NCBI GenBank assembly: GCA_018713325.1
Contig: DVFJ01000037.1
Coordinates: 36,414-100,413, forward strand
Direction of reading: 5' to 3'
DNA from: Candidatus Onthenecus intestinigallinarum
GTDB lineage: Bacteria > Bacillota > Clostridia > Christensenellales > Aristaeellaceae
Length of the DNA: 64,000 nt
Shown in pieces: positions 56,935-64,000 of this stretch (its first letter is position 1; every line of letters starts with the position of its first letter). The translations under genes were made by a program, and so were the position numbers. The notes below the pieces were generated by a model that saw only the letters and a list, made by a program, of their open reading frames with translations, searched no databases and had not been told where the DNA came from.

Positions 56935-58183
56935 CGAGCCATCCCAGCGCCTCCATGTCCGCCCAGATGGGCGCGTGGAGGCGCTTGTCTTTCTGGTAGA
57001 CGTAGCGCACGGACGACCAGAGCGCCAGGCCGGGTGCGGGCGACGCCAGGCCCGACGGCCAGCGCACCCGTCCCGCACCGTCCGCGTCCAGGCCGAAGTC
57101 CGCCTCCGAAAGCCCGAGCGGGGGTACGAGCGTCGTCAGCCGCGCGTGCGCCCGGTTGCCCAGAAACAGCGCAAACACGCCCGCCTCGGGATCGAGCGAC
57201 AGGTGGTTGCCGGTAAAGCCGCTCAGCCCCAGCGCGCACGGGCCCATATAGGCGGGCACCTCCGAGAGGCGCTGCTGCGGGTGGCGCGAGAAGCACTGAT
57301 AGCCCAGGTACTGCACGTGCGTGCCATCCGCATTGGGCCGGCCCGTGCGGTTAACGCCGATCTCCCGGACGACGGCGAGCGGCAGCACCTCACCCGAAAG
57401 CAGCGCCTGCGCCAGGCGCGTCATGTCGCCCAGCGTGCTGAACAGCCCCGCATGCCCCGACAGATGGCGTCCGCCGTCCCCGAGCACGCGCGCCTTCGGA
57501 TCGTGCGGCGTGCCTGGCGGCGCGTCCGTGCGCAGAACGGGCCGTCCGTCCGTCAGGCGGCACTCGTAGTTGTAGTTGGCGCAGTCGCCAAGCCGCTGCG
57601 GAGGAACGCGGCAGAACGTCTCCGTCATGCCAGCTGGGCGCAGCACCGCGCGCTGCACATACTCGTACAGCTCCATGTCCGCGCGCAACTCGACCAGATG
57701 GCCCAGCGCCAGCGCGTTCATGTCCGTGTAGAGCTTGACCGCGGGCGGTGCGGCCGGCGCGATGGCAAAGACGCGCGCAAGCGCCTCCGTGCGGTTGGCG
57801 GCCTCGTCCACGCGCGAGGGCGAGCGCAGGTAGGCGCGAAAGGAGAGCACGTCGCCGACCGTCACATCCCGCAGGCCGGGAAAGCGCGGGTCGGCCTCGC
57901 CGAAGCGCTCGTCCAGCGACAGGCGGCCGTCCTCCCGCAGGCGCAGCACGCACAGGCACGTGAACAGCTTGGTCAGCGACGCCAGGTCGTACAGCGTGCG
58001 CCCGGTCAACGGCCTGGCGGCAGGCGCAAAGCCGTCCGGGCCGAGCAGCACCTCCTGCGCGTTGCCGCACAGCGCATGGCGGCTGTCGCGCGCCGTGCCG
58101 TAGCACACGCCCAGGCCCGCCAGCATGCGGTTGCCGTGCACCAGGTAGTCCATGGAATCCAAGAGCTGTTCAAACGGCCGCAT
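56903..58183 (-). CDS. Serine hydrolase, beta-lactamase/penicillin-binding-protein-like (first)
   Basis: 426 aa from MRPFEQLLDSMDYL, with AAAGGAG seven bases upstream; the track's extra 44 codons have no support. Beta-lactamase-fold esterase/peptidase: the nucleophile SxxK is ASLTKLFT near 72, the second motif is around YNYE, and SGHAGLFSTLGDM near 240 is typical of the class C-like group. No signal peptide, so probably cytoplasmic. Substrate unknown; an amidase or esterase on D-amino-acid or wall-derived substrates is possible. Confidence 0.87.
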   Translation of the reverse strand: MRPFEQLLDSMDYLVHGNRMLAGLGVCYGTARDSRHALCGNAQEVLLGPDGFAPAARPLTGRTLYDLASLTKLFTCLCVLRLREDGRLSLDERFGEADPRFPGLRDVTVGDVLSFRAYLRSPSRVDEAANRTEALARVFAIAPAAPPAVKLYTDMNALALGHLVELRADMELYEYVQRAVLRPAGMTETFCRVPPQRLGDCANYNYECRLTDGRPVLRTDAPPGTPHDPKARVLGDGGRHLSGHAGLFSTLGDMTRLAQALLSGEVLPLAVVREIGVNRTGRPNADGTHVQYLGYQCFSRHPQQRLSEVPAYMGPCALGLSGFTGNHLSLDPEAGVFALFLGNRAHARLTTLVPPLGLSEADFGLDADGAGRVRWPSGLASPAPGLALWSSVRYVYQKDKRLHAPIWADMEALGWLVSSRRESPCR

Positions 58184-58313
58184 GATCCGACTCCTTTCGC
58201 GGGGTTTGGACCAATTATAGGCGAAAACTGCCGCGCTGGCAAGCGGCAGGCAGGAATCGGGTGCCCCGGGGGCGAATCCAAAGACGGATTTTTGAAGGCG
58301 GGAGGCCGAATAC

Positions 58314-59456
58314 ATGTTGGACGATCAGGCGATGGCTTATGTGGAAGCGTGCCGGGAGGAACTGGGTGCGCTGCTGTGGACGCTGTGCGCGATCCCCGCG
58401 CCCTCCGGCAGGGAAGAGCGGCGCGCGGCGTTTATCGAGGGCTGGCTGCACGACGCGGGCGCGCGCGGCGCGTTCATCGACGGAGCGGGCAATGTGATCC
58501 TACCCCTGGGCGACGACGCCGGCCCCGTGACGCTGCTCATGGCGCACACCGATACGGTGTTTCCCGACCTGGAGCCGATGCCCCGGCGGGTGGAGGACGG
58601 CGTGATGTACTGCCCGGGCGTGGGCGACGACACGGCCAGCGTCGCCGTGCTGATGCTCGCCGCGCGCTACGCCGTGCAGCGGAACTTGCGCCCCGCGCAG
58701 GGCGCGCTGGTCTTTGCGTTCAACACGTGCGAGGAGGGCCTGGGCAACCTCAAGGGCTGCCGGGCGCTGATGGACCGCTACGGCGTGCGCGCGCAGGCGG
58801 TCGTGTCGCTGGACTCGACGCTGGGCGGCATGTGCGACCGCTCGGTCGGCTCCGAGCGCTACCGGATCACCGCGCGCACCGAGGGCGGACACAGCTACGC
58901 GGCCTTCGGCAACCGGAACGCCATCCACGCGCTCAGCGAGCTGGTGTGCGCGCTGTACGCGCAGCGCGTGCCGGAGGGCGGGCGCACGACGTACAATGTG
59001 GGCGTCATCGAGGGCGGCACGTCGGTCAATGCCATCGCGCAGGAGGCGTCGATGCTCTACGAGTACCGCTCCGACGAGCGGCGCTGCCTGGAGGCGATGC
59101 GCGCGTCCCTGCGGGCGCGCGTGGAGGCGATGCGGGCGGACGGGCTGGACCTGACGGTCGAGCTGATCGGCGAGCGGCCCTGCATGGGCGAGGTCGACCC
59201 CGAGCGCCAGCGGGCGCTCGTGCGGCGCTGCGCGGACGCAGTGGAGCGCGCCGCAGGGGAGCGGCCGCGGGCGTCGGCGGGCTCGACCGACTGCAACGTG
59301 CCGCTGTCGATGGGCATCCCGGCGGTGTGCATGGGCGCCTATGTGGGCGGCGGCGCGCATACGCGCGGGGAATGGGTGCGGCTGGACTCGCTGCCCCTGG
59401 GCCTGCGCGCCGCACTGGATGTGGCGCTGGGCTTTCTGAACGGCATGGAGGCCTGA
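58314..59456 (+). CDS. M20-family metallopeptidase
   Basis: 380 aa, GGAGG eight bases upstream. Two-zinc peptidase: AHTDTVFPD near 76 (His, Asp), CPGVGDDTASVAVLML near 98 (bridging Asp), FNTCEEGLGNLKG near 134 (catalytic Glu), GGHSYAAFGN near 187 (dimer-domain His) and the C-terminal AYVGGGAHTRGEWV (last His). It would release amino acids from small peptides; closest by layout to tripeptidase/PepT-like enzymes. The MATE gene begins one base past its stop. Confidence 0.92.
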   Translation: MLDDQAMAYVEACREELGALLWTLCAIPAPSGREERRAAFIEGWLHDAGARGAFIDGAGNVILPLGDDAGPVTLLMAHTDTVFPDLEPMPRRVEDGVMYCPGVGDDTASVAVLMLAARYAVQRNLRPAQGALVFAFNTCEEGLGNLKGCRALMDRYGVRAQAVVSLDSTLGGMCDRSVGSERYRITARTEGGHSYAAFGNRNAIHALSELVCALYAQRVPEGGRTTYNVGVIEGGTSVNAIAQEASMLYEYRSDERRCLEAMRASLRARVEAMRADGLDLTVELIGERPCMGEVDPERQRALVRRCADAVERAAGERPRASAGSTDCNVPLSMGIPAVCMGAYVGGGAHTRGEWVRLDSLPLGLRAALDVALGFLNGMEA

Positions 59457-59457
59457 G

Positions 59458-60804
59458 ATGCAGCGGGACTTGACGAGCGGCAGCGTGACGGGCGCGATGC
59501 TGCGCTTTGCGCTGCCGATGATCCTGGGCAACCTGCTCCAGCAGCTGTACAACATCGCCGACACGATCGTCGTCGGGCGCGCGCTGGGCGCGGACGCGCT
59601 GGCGGCGGTCGGCTCGGCCTACACGCTGATGACGTTCCTCACCTCCATCCTGCTGGGGCTGTGCCTGGGCAGCGGCGCCTTTTTCTCGATGTGCTTTGGC
59701 GCGCGCGATGAGGAGCGGCTGCGCAGGGGCGTCTTTGCGGCCTTCGTGCTGATCGGCGCGGCAGCGGTGCTCATCAACGCGGTGGTCTACGCGCTGACGG
59801 ACCCAATCCTGCGCTTCCTGCGCACGCCGCAGGCGGTCTACGGCCTGATGCGCGACTATGTGACCGTGGTCTTTGCCGGCATCCTGGCCACGTTCCTGTA
59901 CAACTTCTTCGCCTCGCTGCTGCGCGCGGTGGGCAATTCGACCGTGCCGCTGCTGTTTCTGGCCGTGTCGGCGCTGCTCAACGTGGGGCTGGACCTGCTG
60001 CTCGTGCTGGTGATCCCCTGGGGCGTGCGCGGGGCGGCGCTGGCGACGGTGCTCGCCCAGTGGATCGCGGGCGCGGGCCTGGCCGCCTATGCATTGGCGC
60101 GCTTTCCGGCGCTGCGGCCCGCGCGGCGGCACATGCGCCTGCGCCGGTCGGTCGTGCGGGACATCGTGCAGCTCTCCTCGCTCACCTGCGTGCAGCAGTC
60201 GGTCATGAACTTCGGCATCCTGATGGTGCAGGGGCTGGTCAACAGCTTCGGCCCGGCGGTGATGGCGGCGTTTGCGGCGGCGGTCAAGATCGACTCGTTC
60301 GCCTATATGCCGGTGCAGGACTTTGGCAACGCCTTTTCGACGTTCGTGGCGCAGAACTACGGCGCGGGGCGGACGGAGCGCATCCGGCGCGGCATCCGCA
60401 GCGCGGCGACGGCCGCGACGGCGTTCTGCCTCGTGGTCACGGCGCTGGTGTGCGCGTTTGCCGGGCCGCTGATGCGGATCTTCGTCGGCGCGGGCGAGGA
60501 GGAGATCGTCGCCATCGGCGTGGGCTACCTGCGCATCGAGGGCGCGTTCTACTGCGGCATCGGCTGGCTGTTCCTGCTCTACGGCCTGTACCGCGCGGTG
60601 AAGCGGCCGGGCATGTCGGTCGTGCTCACGGCGATCTCGCTGGGCACGCGCGTGGCGCTGGCCTATCTGCTCTCGGCGATCCCGGCCGTGGGCGTGGCGG
60701 GCATCTGGGCGGCGGTGCCCATCGGCTGGCTGCTGGCGGATGCGACGGGCGTGGGCTACTATCTGCGAAGGCGTGCGCGGCTCATCGGGCCGGATGCGGC
60801 GTGA
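59458..60804 (+). CDS. MATE-family efflux transporter (second copy)
   Basis: 448 aa, about twelve helices. MQRDLTSGSVTGAMLRFALPMILGNLLQQLYNIADTIVVGR is the common start of the clostridial DinF/NorM-like branch (DLTxGxixxxLlxFalP), unlike the first MATE copy, whose start is different. The second half begins near VQLSSLTCVQQSVMNFGILMVQG. Substrate unknown. It is translationally coupled to the peptidase gene. Confidence 0.94.
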   Translation: MQRDLTSGSVTGAMLRFALPMILGNLLQQLYNIADTIVVGRALGADALAAVGSAYTLMTFLTSILLGLCLGSGAFFSMCFGARDEERLRRGVFAAFVLIGAAAVLINAVVYALTDPILRFLRTPQAVYGLMRDYVTVVFAGILATFLYNFFASLLRAVGNSTVPLLFLAVSALLNVGLDLLLVLVIPWGVRGAALATVLAQWIAGAGLAAYALARFPALRPARRHMRLRRSVVRDIVQLSSLTCVQQSVMNFGILMVQGLVNSFGPAVMAAFAAAVKIDSFAYMPVQDFGNAFSTFVAQNYGAGRTERIRRGIRSAATAATAFCLVVTALVCAFAGPLMRIFVGAGEEEIVAIGVGYLRIEGAFYCGIGWLFLLYGLYRAVKRPGMSVVLTAISLGTRVALAYLLSAIPAVGVAGIWAAVPIGWLLADATGVGYYLRRRARLIGPDAA

Positions 60805-60811
60805 AAGGGGC

Positions 60812-60840
60812 TGGACAAGGGGCCCCTGCGGGACTACAAT
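60812..60840 (+). promoter_or_regulatory. Promoter of the yqeY-azlCD run
   Basis: TGGACA, 17 bases, TACAAT. Confidence 0.75.
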
Positions 60841-60874
60841 AAGAGCGCAAACAGATGCAAAGGAGGCATTTTCC

Positions 60875-61321
60875 ATGTCGAAGATGGACCTGGTTCGCCA
60901 GGAGATGATGGCCGCGCTCAAGGCGCGCGACAAGGAGCGCAAGGAGGCGCTGTCGCTGCTGCTCTCGGCGCTCAAGGCGAAGTACATCGACAAGCGCGCG
61001 GACCTGACGCCCGAAGAGGAGGACGCCGTGGTGCTGCGCGAGATCAAGCAGGCGCAGGAGACGCTGGACACCGCGCCCGCGAACCGGGAGGACATTCAAT
61101 CCGAGGCGCGCTTTCGCATCGAGGTGTACAGCGCGTTTGCGCCCAGGCAGATGGATGAGGCCGAGATCCGCGCGGCCATCGACGGGGTGCTGCAGCAGCT
61201 TTGCATCGAGGCGCCCGGCCCCAAGGACAAGGGCCGCGTGATGAAGGCGCTGATGCCATTGGTGAAGGGCAAGGCCGACGGCGGGCTGGTCAACCGGCTG
61301 GTGGGCGAGCGCCTTGGGTAA
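60875..61321 (+). CDS. GatB/YqeY domain protein
   Basis: 148 aa from MSKMDLVRQEMMAALK, nine bases after AAAGGAGG. The helical YqeY fold resembles the tail domain of the amidotransferase subunit GatB: ALKARDKERKEALSLLLSALK, REIKQAQETLD and the C-terminal GRVMKALMPLVKGKADGGLVNRLV. It probably contacts tRNA, but the role is undefined. Its end overlaps azlC by eight bases. Confidence 0.93.
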   Translation: MSKMDLVRQEMMAALKARDKERKEALSLLLSALKAKYIDKRADLTPEEEDAVVLREIKQAQETLDTAPANREDIQSEARFRIEVYSAFAPRQMDEAEIRAAIDGVLQQLCIEAPGPKDKGRVMKALMPLVKGKADGGLVNRLVGERLG

Positions 61322-62015
61322 GGCGGCGTTCAGGCGCGGGCTGGGCCACGGCGTGCCCATCGCGCTGGGCTATCTGTCGGTGGCCTTTGCGTTTGGCATC
61401 CAGGCGGCGGGCGGCGGGCTGACGCCGCTGCAGGCGGTGCTCATCTCCATGACCAACCTGACCTCCGCCGGGCAGGTGGCGGGCCTTTCGCTGATGGTGG
61501 CGGGCGCGCCGCTGTACGAAATGGCGCTCACGCAGCTGGTCATCAACCTGCGCTATGCGCTGATGTCGCTCTCGCTCTCGCAGCGGCTGGATGCGGGCAT
61601 GACCACGCCGTGGCGCGCGCTGCTGGCGTTTGGCAACACCGACGAGATCTTTGCCGTCGCCTCCAGCCAGCCGGGCGAGATCGGCCGGGCCTATCTGACG
61701 GGCCTGATCTGCCTGCCCTATGTGGGCTGGGCCGGCGGCACGCTGCTGGGCGCGGCGGCGGGCGCGCTGCTGCCCGCGCTGCTCACCGATGCGCTGGGCA
61801 TCGCCATCTACGGCATGTTCCTGGCGGTCATCCTGCCGCCTGCGCGCAGCCGGCGCAGCGTGCGCCTGGTCGTGGTCGCCGCGGCCGTGATGAGCTGCAT
61901 CCTGCGCTATGCGCCGGCGTTTTCTTCGATCTCCGGGGGCTTTTCGATCATCCTGTGCGCGGTGTCGGCCGCGGCGCTGGGTGCGTGGCGCTTCCCGGTG
62001 CGGGAGGCGGAGTAG
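61314..62015 (+). CDS. azlC: AzlC-family branched-chain amino acid exporter, large subunit
   Basis: 233 aa from TTG overlapping the yqeY end; the start has only a weak ribosome site and might be translated by coupling. Six to seven helices: GLGHGVPIALGYLSVAFAFG, SMTNLTSAGQVAGLSLM near 44 and NLRYALMSLSLSQRL near 78 are the AzlC consensus. With AzlD it exports valine, leucine and isoleucine. Confidence 0.94.
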   Translation: MGKAAFRRGLGHGVPIALGYLSVAFAFGIQAAGGGLTPLQAVLISMTNLTSAGQVAGLSLMVAGAPLYEMALTQLVINLRYALMSLSLSQRLDAGMTTPWRALLAFGNTDEIFAVASSQPGEIGRAYLTGLICLPYVGWAGGTLLGAAAGALLPALLTDALGIAIYGMFLAVILPPARSRRSVRLVVVAAAVMSCILRYAPAFSSISGGFSIILCAVSAAALGAWRFPVREAE

Positions 62016-62333
62016 ATGGACGCGAAGACATATTGCCTGTACGTGCTGGTGATGGCGGGCGTCACCTATCTGATCCGCGCCATCCCGTTGACGCTGTTCC
62101 AGCGCAAGCTGAACAGCCCGTTCATTCGCTCGTTTCTCTACTACGTGCCCTACGCGGTGCTGGGGGCGATGACGTTCCCGGACGTCTTCACCTCCGCCGG
62201 CGCGCCGGCGCCCTCGCTGCTGGGCACGGCGGTCGCGCTGCTGCTGGCCTGGCGCGGCAAGTCCATGGTGCTCGTGGCGCTGGGCGCGTGCGCGGCCGCG
62301 CTGTGCGCTTCGCTGGTACTGATGCTGATCTGA
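62016..62333 (+). CDS. azlD: AzlD-family branched-chain amino acid exporter, small subunit
   Basis: 105 aa with the ATG immediately after the azlC stop. Four helices; YLIRAIPLTLFQRKLNSPFIRSFLYYVPYAVLGAMTFP matches the family. It works as the partner of AzlC. Confidence 0.93.
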   Translation: MDAKTYCLYVLVMAGVTYLIRAIPLTLFQRKLNSPFIRSFLYYVPYAVLGAMTFPDVFTSAGAPAPSLLGTAVALLLAWRGKSMVLVALGACAAALCASLVLMLI

Positions 62334-62351
62334 CGAAAGGAGAGGATTTCG

Positions 62352-62738
62352 ATGGACATTCGGGACAACATCACGGGGCTTGACCACGTGGGCCTGCCCA
62401 CCAACGACATGGCAAAGACCAAGGCGTTTTACGAGCGTCTGGGCTTTTCCGTGCTGCACGAGCGCGACAACGGCGGCACGCAGGTGGCGTTTCTGGGCAG
62501 GGACGGCTTCGTGATCGAGGCGTACGAGAACGGCCGGGCGGCGCTGTGCGCGGGCGCGGTGGACCACATCGCGCTGGCGGTGAAGGACATCGAGGCGGCG
62601 CACGCGGCGTGCGTGCAGATGGGCCTGCCCATGTATCAGGCGGAGATCCAGTTCCTGCCCTTCTGGGAGCGGGGCGTGCGCTTCTTCATCCTGCGCGGGC
62701 CCAACGAGGAGCGCGTGGAGCTGATCCAGCAGCTGTGA
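62352..62738 (+). CDS. VOC-family (glyoxalase-like) protein
   Basis: 128 aa, AAAGGAG upstream. Two paired beta-alpha-beta modules with the four metal ligands in order: His12 (GLDHVGLP), Glu in FVIEAYENG, His in VDHIALAV and Glu in RVELIQQL. This His-Glu-His-Glu set is that of glyoxalase I, which converts the methylglyoxal-glutathione adduct; with no glutathione route evident, a lyase or epimerase role is as likely. It sits 14 bases before the serine hydrolase gene. Confidence 0.9.
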   Translation: MDIRDNITGLDHVGLPTNDMAKTKAFYERLGFSVLHERDNGGTQVAFLGRDGFVIEAYENGRAALCAGAVDHIALAVKDIEAAHAACVQMGLPMYQAEIQFLPFWERGVRFFILRGPNEERVELIQQL

Positions 62739-62751
62739 GGAGGGGATGGCA

Positions 62752-63630
62752 ATGGATTTGACGCGCTTTGCCGAGCGCGCGGAGCCGCTGCGCATCCTGG
62801 GCGTGAAGGTCTCCCAGCACGGCGAGCTGCGCGCGCAGCAGCTCTGGGACGACGAGTGCCGGCGCAACGTCTACTCCGCCAGCAAGAGTTTCACCTCCTG
62901 CGCGGTGGGCATCGCCGAGCGCGAGGGCCTGCTCAGCCTGCAGGAGCGCCTGGTCGACGCCTTTGCCGATGACCTGCCCGCGCACCCGGACGAGCACCTG
63001 CAACAGGCGACTGTGCGCGACCTGCTGACGATGTGCCTGGGGCAGGCGCAGGGCAGCCTGATGGGCGCGCAGCGGCCGCTGTACGAGGAGGACGACTGGG
63101 CGCGCCTGGCGCTGGCCATCCCATTCACCGACGCGCCGGGCACGCGGTTTTGCTACAACAACGTCGGGCCGTATCTGGCGGGCCTGCTGGTGCAGCGCCG
63201 CTGCGGGTGCGACCTGGTCAGCTACCTGACGCCGCGCCTGTTCGCGCCGCTTGGCATCCGCCGCCCGATGTGGGAGACGGACCCGCTGGGCAACACGTTC
63301 GGCGCGGGCGGGCTGTTCCTGACACTGTCGGAGCTGCACCGCTTTGGGCAGCTGTATCTGCAGGGCGGGCGGTGGAACGGCCGCCAGCTCGTGCCGGAGC
63401 GCTGGGTGATGGAGAGCACGAGCAAGCAGGTCGAAAACGACCGCGACGCCTACGGCTACGGCTACCTGTTCTGGGGCGGCGAGGCGGGCTCGTTCCGCGC
63501 GGACGGCAAGTACGGCCAGTTCTCCATCCTCATGCGGGACAAGGACGCGGTCGTCACCGTCGTGGCCGAGAGCCGCAGGGCGGGCGCGCTGCTGCACGTG
63601 ATCTTCGACGAAATCTACCCGCAGCTGTGA
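62752..63630 (+). CDS. Serine hydrolase, beta-lactamase-like (second)
   Basis: 292 aa from MDLTRFAERAEP, eight bases after AGGAGG; an ATG two codons earlier is too close to that site. Nucleophile motif SASKSFTS near 44, second motif FCYNNVGPYLAG near 135, and GAGGLFLTLSELHRFGQLYL near 184, as in class C beta-lactamase/D-peptidase-like hydrolases. No signal peptide. Last GC-rich gene: the base composition breaks immediately after its stop. Confidence 0.88.
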   Translation: MDLTRFAERAEPLRILGVKVSQHGELRAQQLWDDECRRNVYSASKSFTSCAVGIAEREGLLSLQERLVDAFADDLPAHPDEHLQQATVRDLLTMCLGQAQGSLMGAQRPLYEEDDWARLALAIPFTDAPGTRFCYNNVGPYLAGLLVQRRCGCDLVSYLTPRLFAPLGIRRPMWETDPLGNTFGAGGLFLTLSELHRFGQLYLQGGRWNGRQLVPERWVMESTSKQVENDRDAYGYGYLFWGGEAGSFRADGKYGQFSILMRDKDAVVTVVAESRRAGALLHVIFDEIYPQL

Positions 63631-63733
63631 GCGCGAGTTTCTCATAGTTAAAGACATTATCCGATTAATCCACGTTTACGACGGAATAAAAAAGAAATGT
63701 ATCGATGTAGAAATTAAATTTTTTATTCTTTAT

Positions 63734-63901
63734 ATGAGGTTTGCATTTTTAAGAAAGTTATTTCGACGGGCGTTGATTTCTCCTACGTTAGCTTATTATG
63801 AAACTGAAGAAAGTATTTTAAAAATCTTAGGAATAAGGCGACTAAATATGGCAGGAGAAACAATGTATAAAATTGGAAATGCCTATAAGATATTAGCTTA
63901 A
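63734..63901 (+). CDS. Short unknown ORF, possibly the tail of a truncated gene
   Basis: 55 codons from the first ATG (MRFAFLRKLFRRALIS), ending KIGNAYKILA; too short for the ORF track. The same frame is open back to 63,647 without a start codon and with coding-like composition (LKDIIRLIHVYDGIKKK), which suggests that the gene's true start was lost at the composition break. No family recognised and no ribosome site before the ATG. Confidence 0.4.
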   Translation: MRFAFLRKLFRRALISPTLAYYETEESILKILGIRRLNMAGETMYKIGNAYKILA

Positions 63902-63918
63902 GAAAGGAGTTCTCCGCT

Positions 63919-64000
63919 ATGAATTTGATAAGCAAGAAAGTTAAACATAACAAGTTCGGAGAAGGAAAGATTGTAGAACAAGATTCTTCATATGTTTCTG
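63919..64000 (+). CDS. 5' end of an unknown gene, cut by the window end
   Basis: ATG nine bases after AGGAG; 27 codons are visible, beginning MNLISKKVKHNKFGEG and continuing KIVEQDSSYVS. The KVKHNKFGEGKIV pattern is a small beta-strand start seen at the front of varied proteins that monitor or bind nucleic acids, so no function can be named. AT-rich codon use separates it from the genes upstream. Confidence 0.6.
   Translation, partial: MNLISKKVKHNKFGEGKIVEQDSSYVS

Larger units (their letters stand above)
63631..64000. other. AT-rich segment unlike the rest of the window
   Basis: From about 63,635 to the end GC content is about 30% in lines counted by eye, against roughly two-thirds elsewhere, and codon use changes to AT-ending codons. 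It holds the end of an apparently 5'-truncated reading frame and the start of a second gene. It could be the edge of an integrated element or a chimeric join. Confidence 0.85.

Overview
The window looks like chromosomal DNA of a high-GC (roughly two-thirds G+C by eye) spore-lineage Firmicute, probably a gut-type Clostridium relative of the Christensenellales kind. The support is a full-length Spo0A, strong AGGAGG-type ribosome binding sites, pairs of YitT and DegV proteins, the birA/acpS/nnr/mazF neighbourhood, and the plsX-acpP-rnc-smc-ftsY core. The order-level assignment is inference. I saw no rRNA, tRNA, CRISPR array, insertion sequence or origin. The last ~360 bases fall abruptly to about 30% GC and look foreign to the rest.

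Layout. 0-1.7 kb: ECF sigma factor with a membrane-anchored partner. 1.8-3.9 kb (minus): polysaccharide deacetylase and a broken family 2 glycosyltransferase, apparently a decaying surface-polysaccharide locus. 3.9-5.2 kb: CsoR-family repressor, with a perfect 29-bp palindrome at its promoter, followed by an EamA permease. 5.2-13.2 kb: TrmH-type methyltransferase and UPF0340 protein, then plsX, acpP, rnc, smc, ftsY. 13.3-17.3 kb: unknown membrane protein, rmuC, GNAT acetyltransferase, uppP. 17.4-19.9 kb: glpK and spo0A. 20-24.7 kb: nucleoside hydrolase with an XRE regulator, zinc-ribbon protein, TraX-like and DUF1622-like membrane proteins, DegV. 24.8-28.6 kb: conserved unknown gene, a probable structured RNA containing a 28-codon ORF, an HD-GYP protein, a DUF5317-like protein and rsmA. 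28.7-34.3 kb: pckA, a GH127 glycosidase and a MATE pump. 34.4-38.9 kb (minus): MoxR / DUF58 / transglutaminase operon. 39.1-43.3 kb: birA, P1 peptidase, acpS, nnr, orphan mazF. 43.4-49.2 kb: yitT, then a BMP/nucleoside ABC importer. 49.4-51.9 kb: pyrG and a lectin-like protein. 52-63.6 kb: oxidoreductase, RocB-like peptidase, second DegV, second YitT, serine hydrolase, M20 peptidase, second MATE pump, yqeY, azlCD, a VOC protein and a second serine hydrolase. 63.63 kb to the end: AT-rich DNA.

How the genes work together. PlsX/AcpP with AcpS (which activates the carrier protein) and BirA (which biotinylates acetyl-CoA carboxylase) cover parts of lipid synthesis. UppP recycles the wall lipid carrier, and the MoxR/DUF58/transglutaminase operon acts at the envelope. 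The BMP importer, nucleoside hydrolase and PyrG point to nucleoside uptake and nucleotide supply. GlpK and PckA link glycerol and C4-acid metabolism.

The least explained item is the 25.56-25.79 kb intergenic region. A perfect 15-bp inverted repeat closes a ~229-nt segment that contains a three-way-junction fold, a strong Shine-Dalgarno and a tiny ORF. It is my best candidate for an undescribed or unannotated RNA element. All coordinates and motifs were read by eye; no database search was run.
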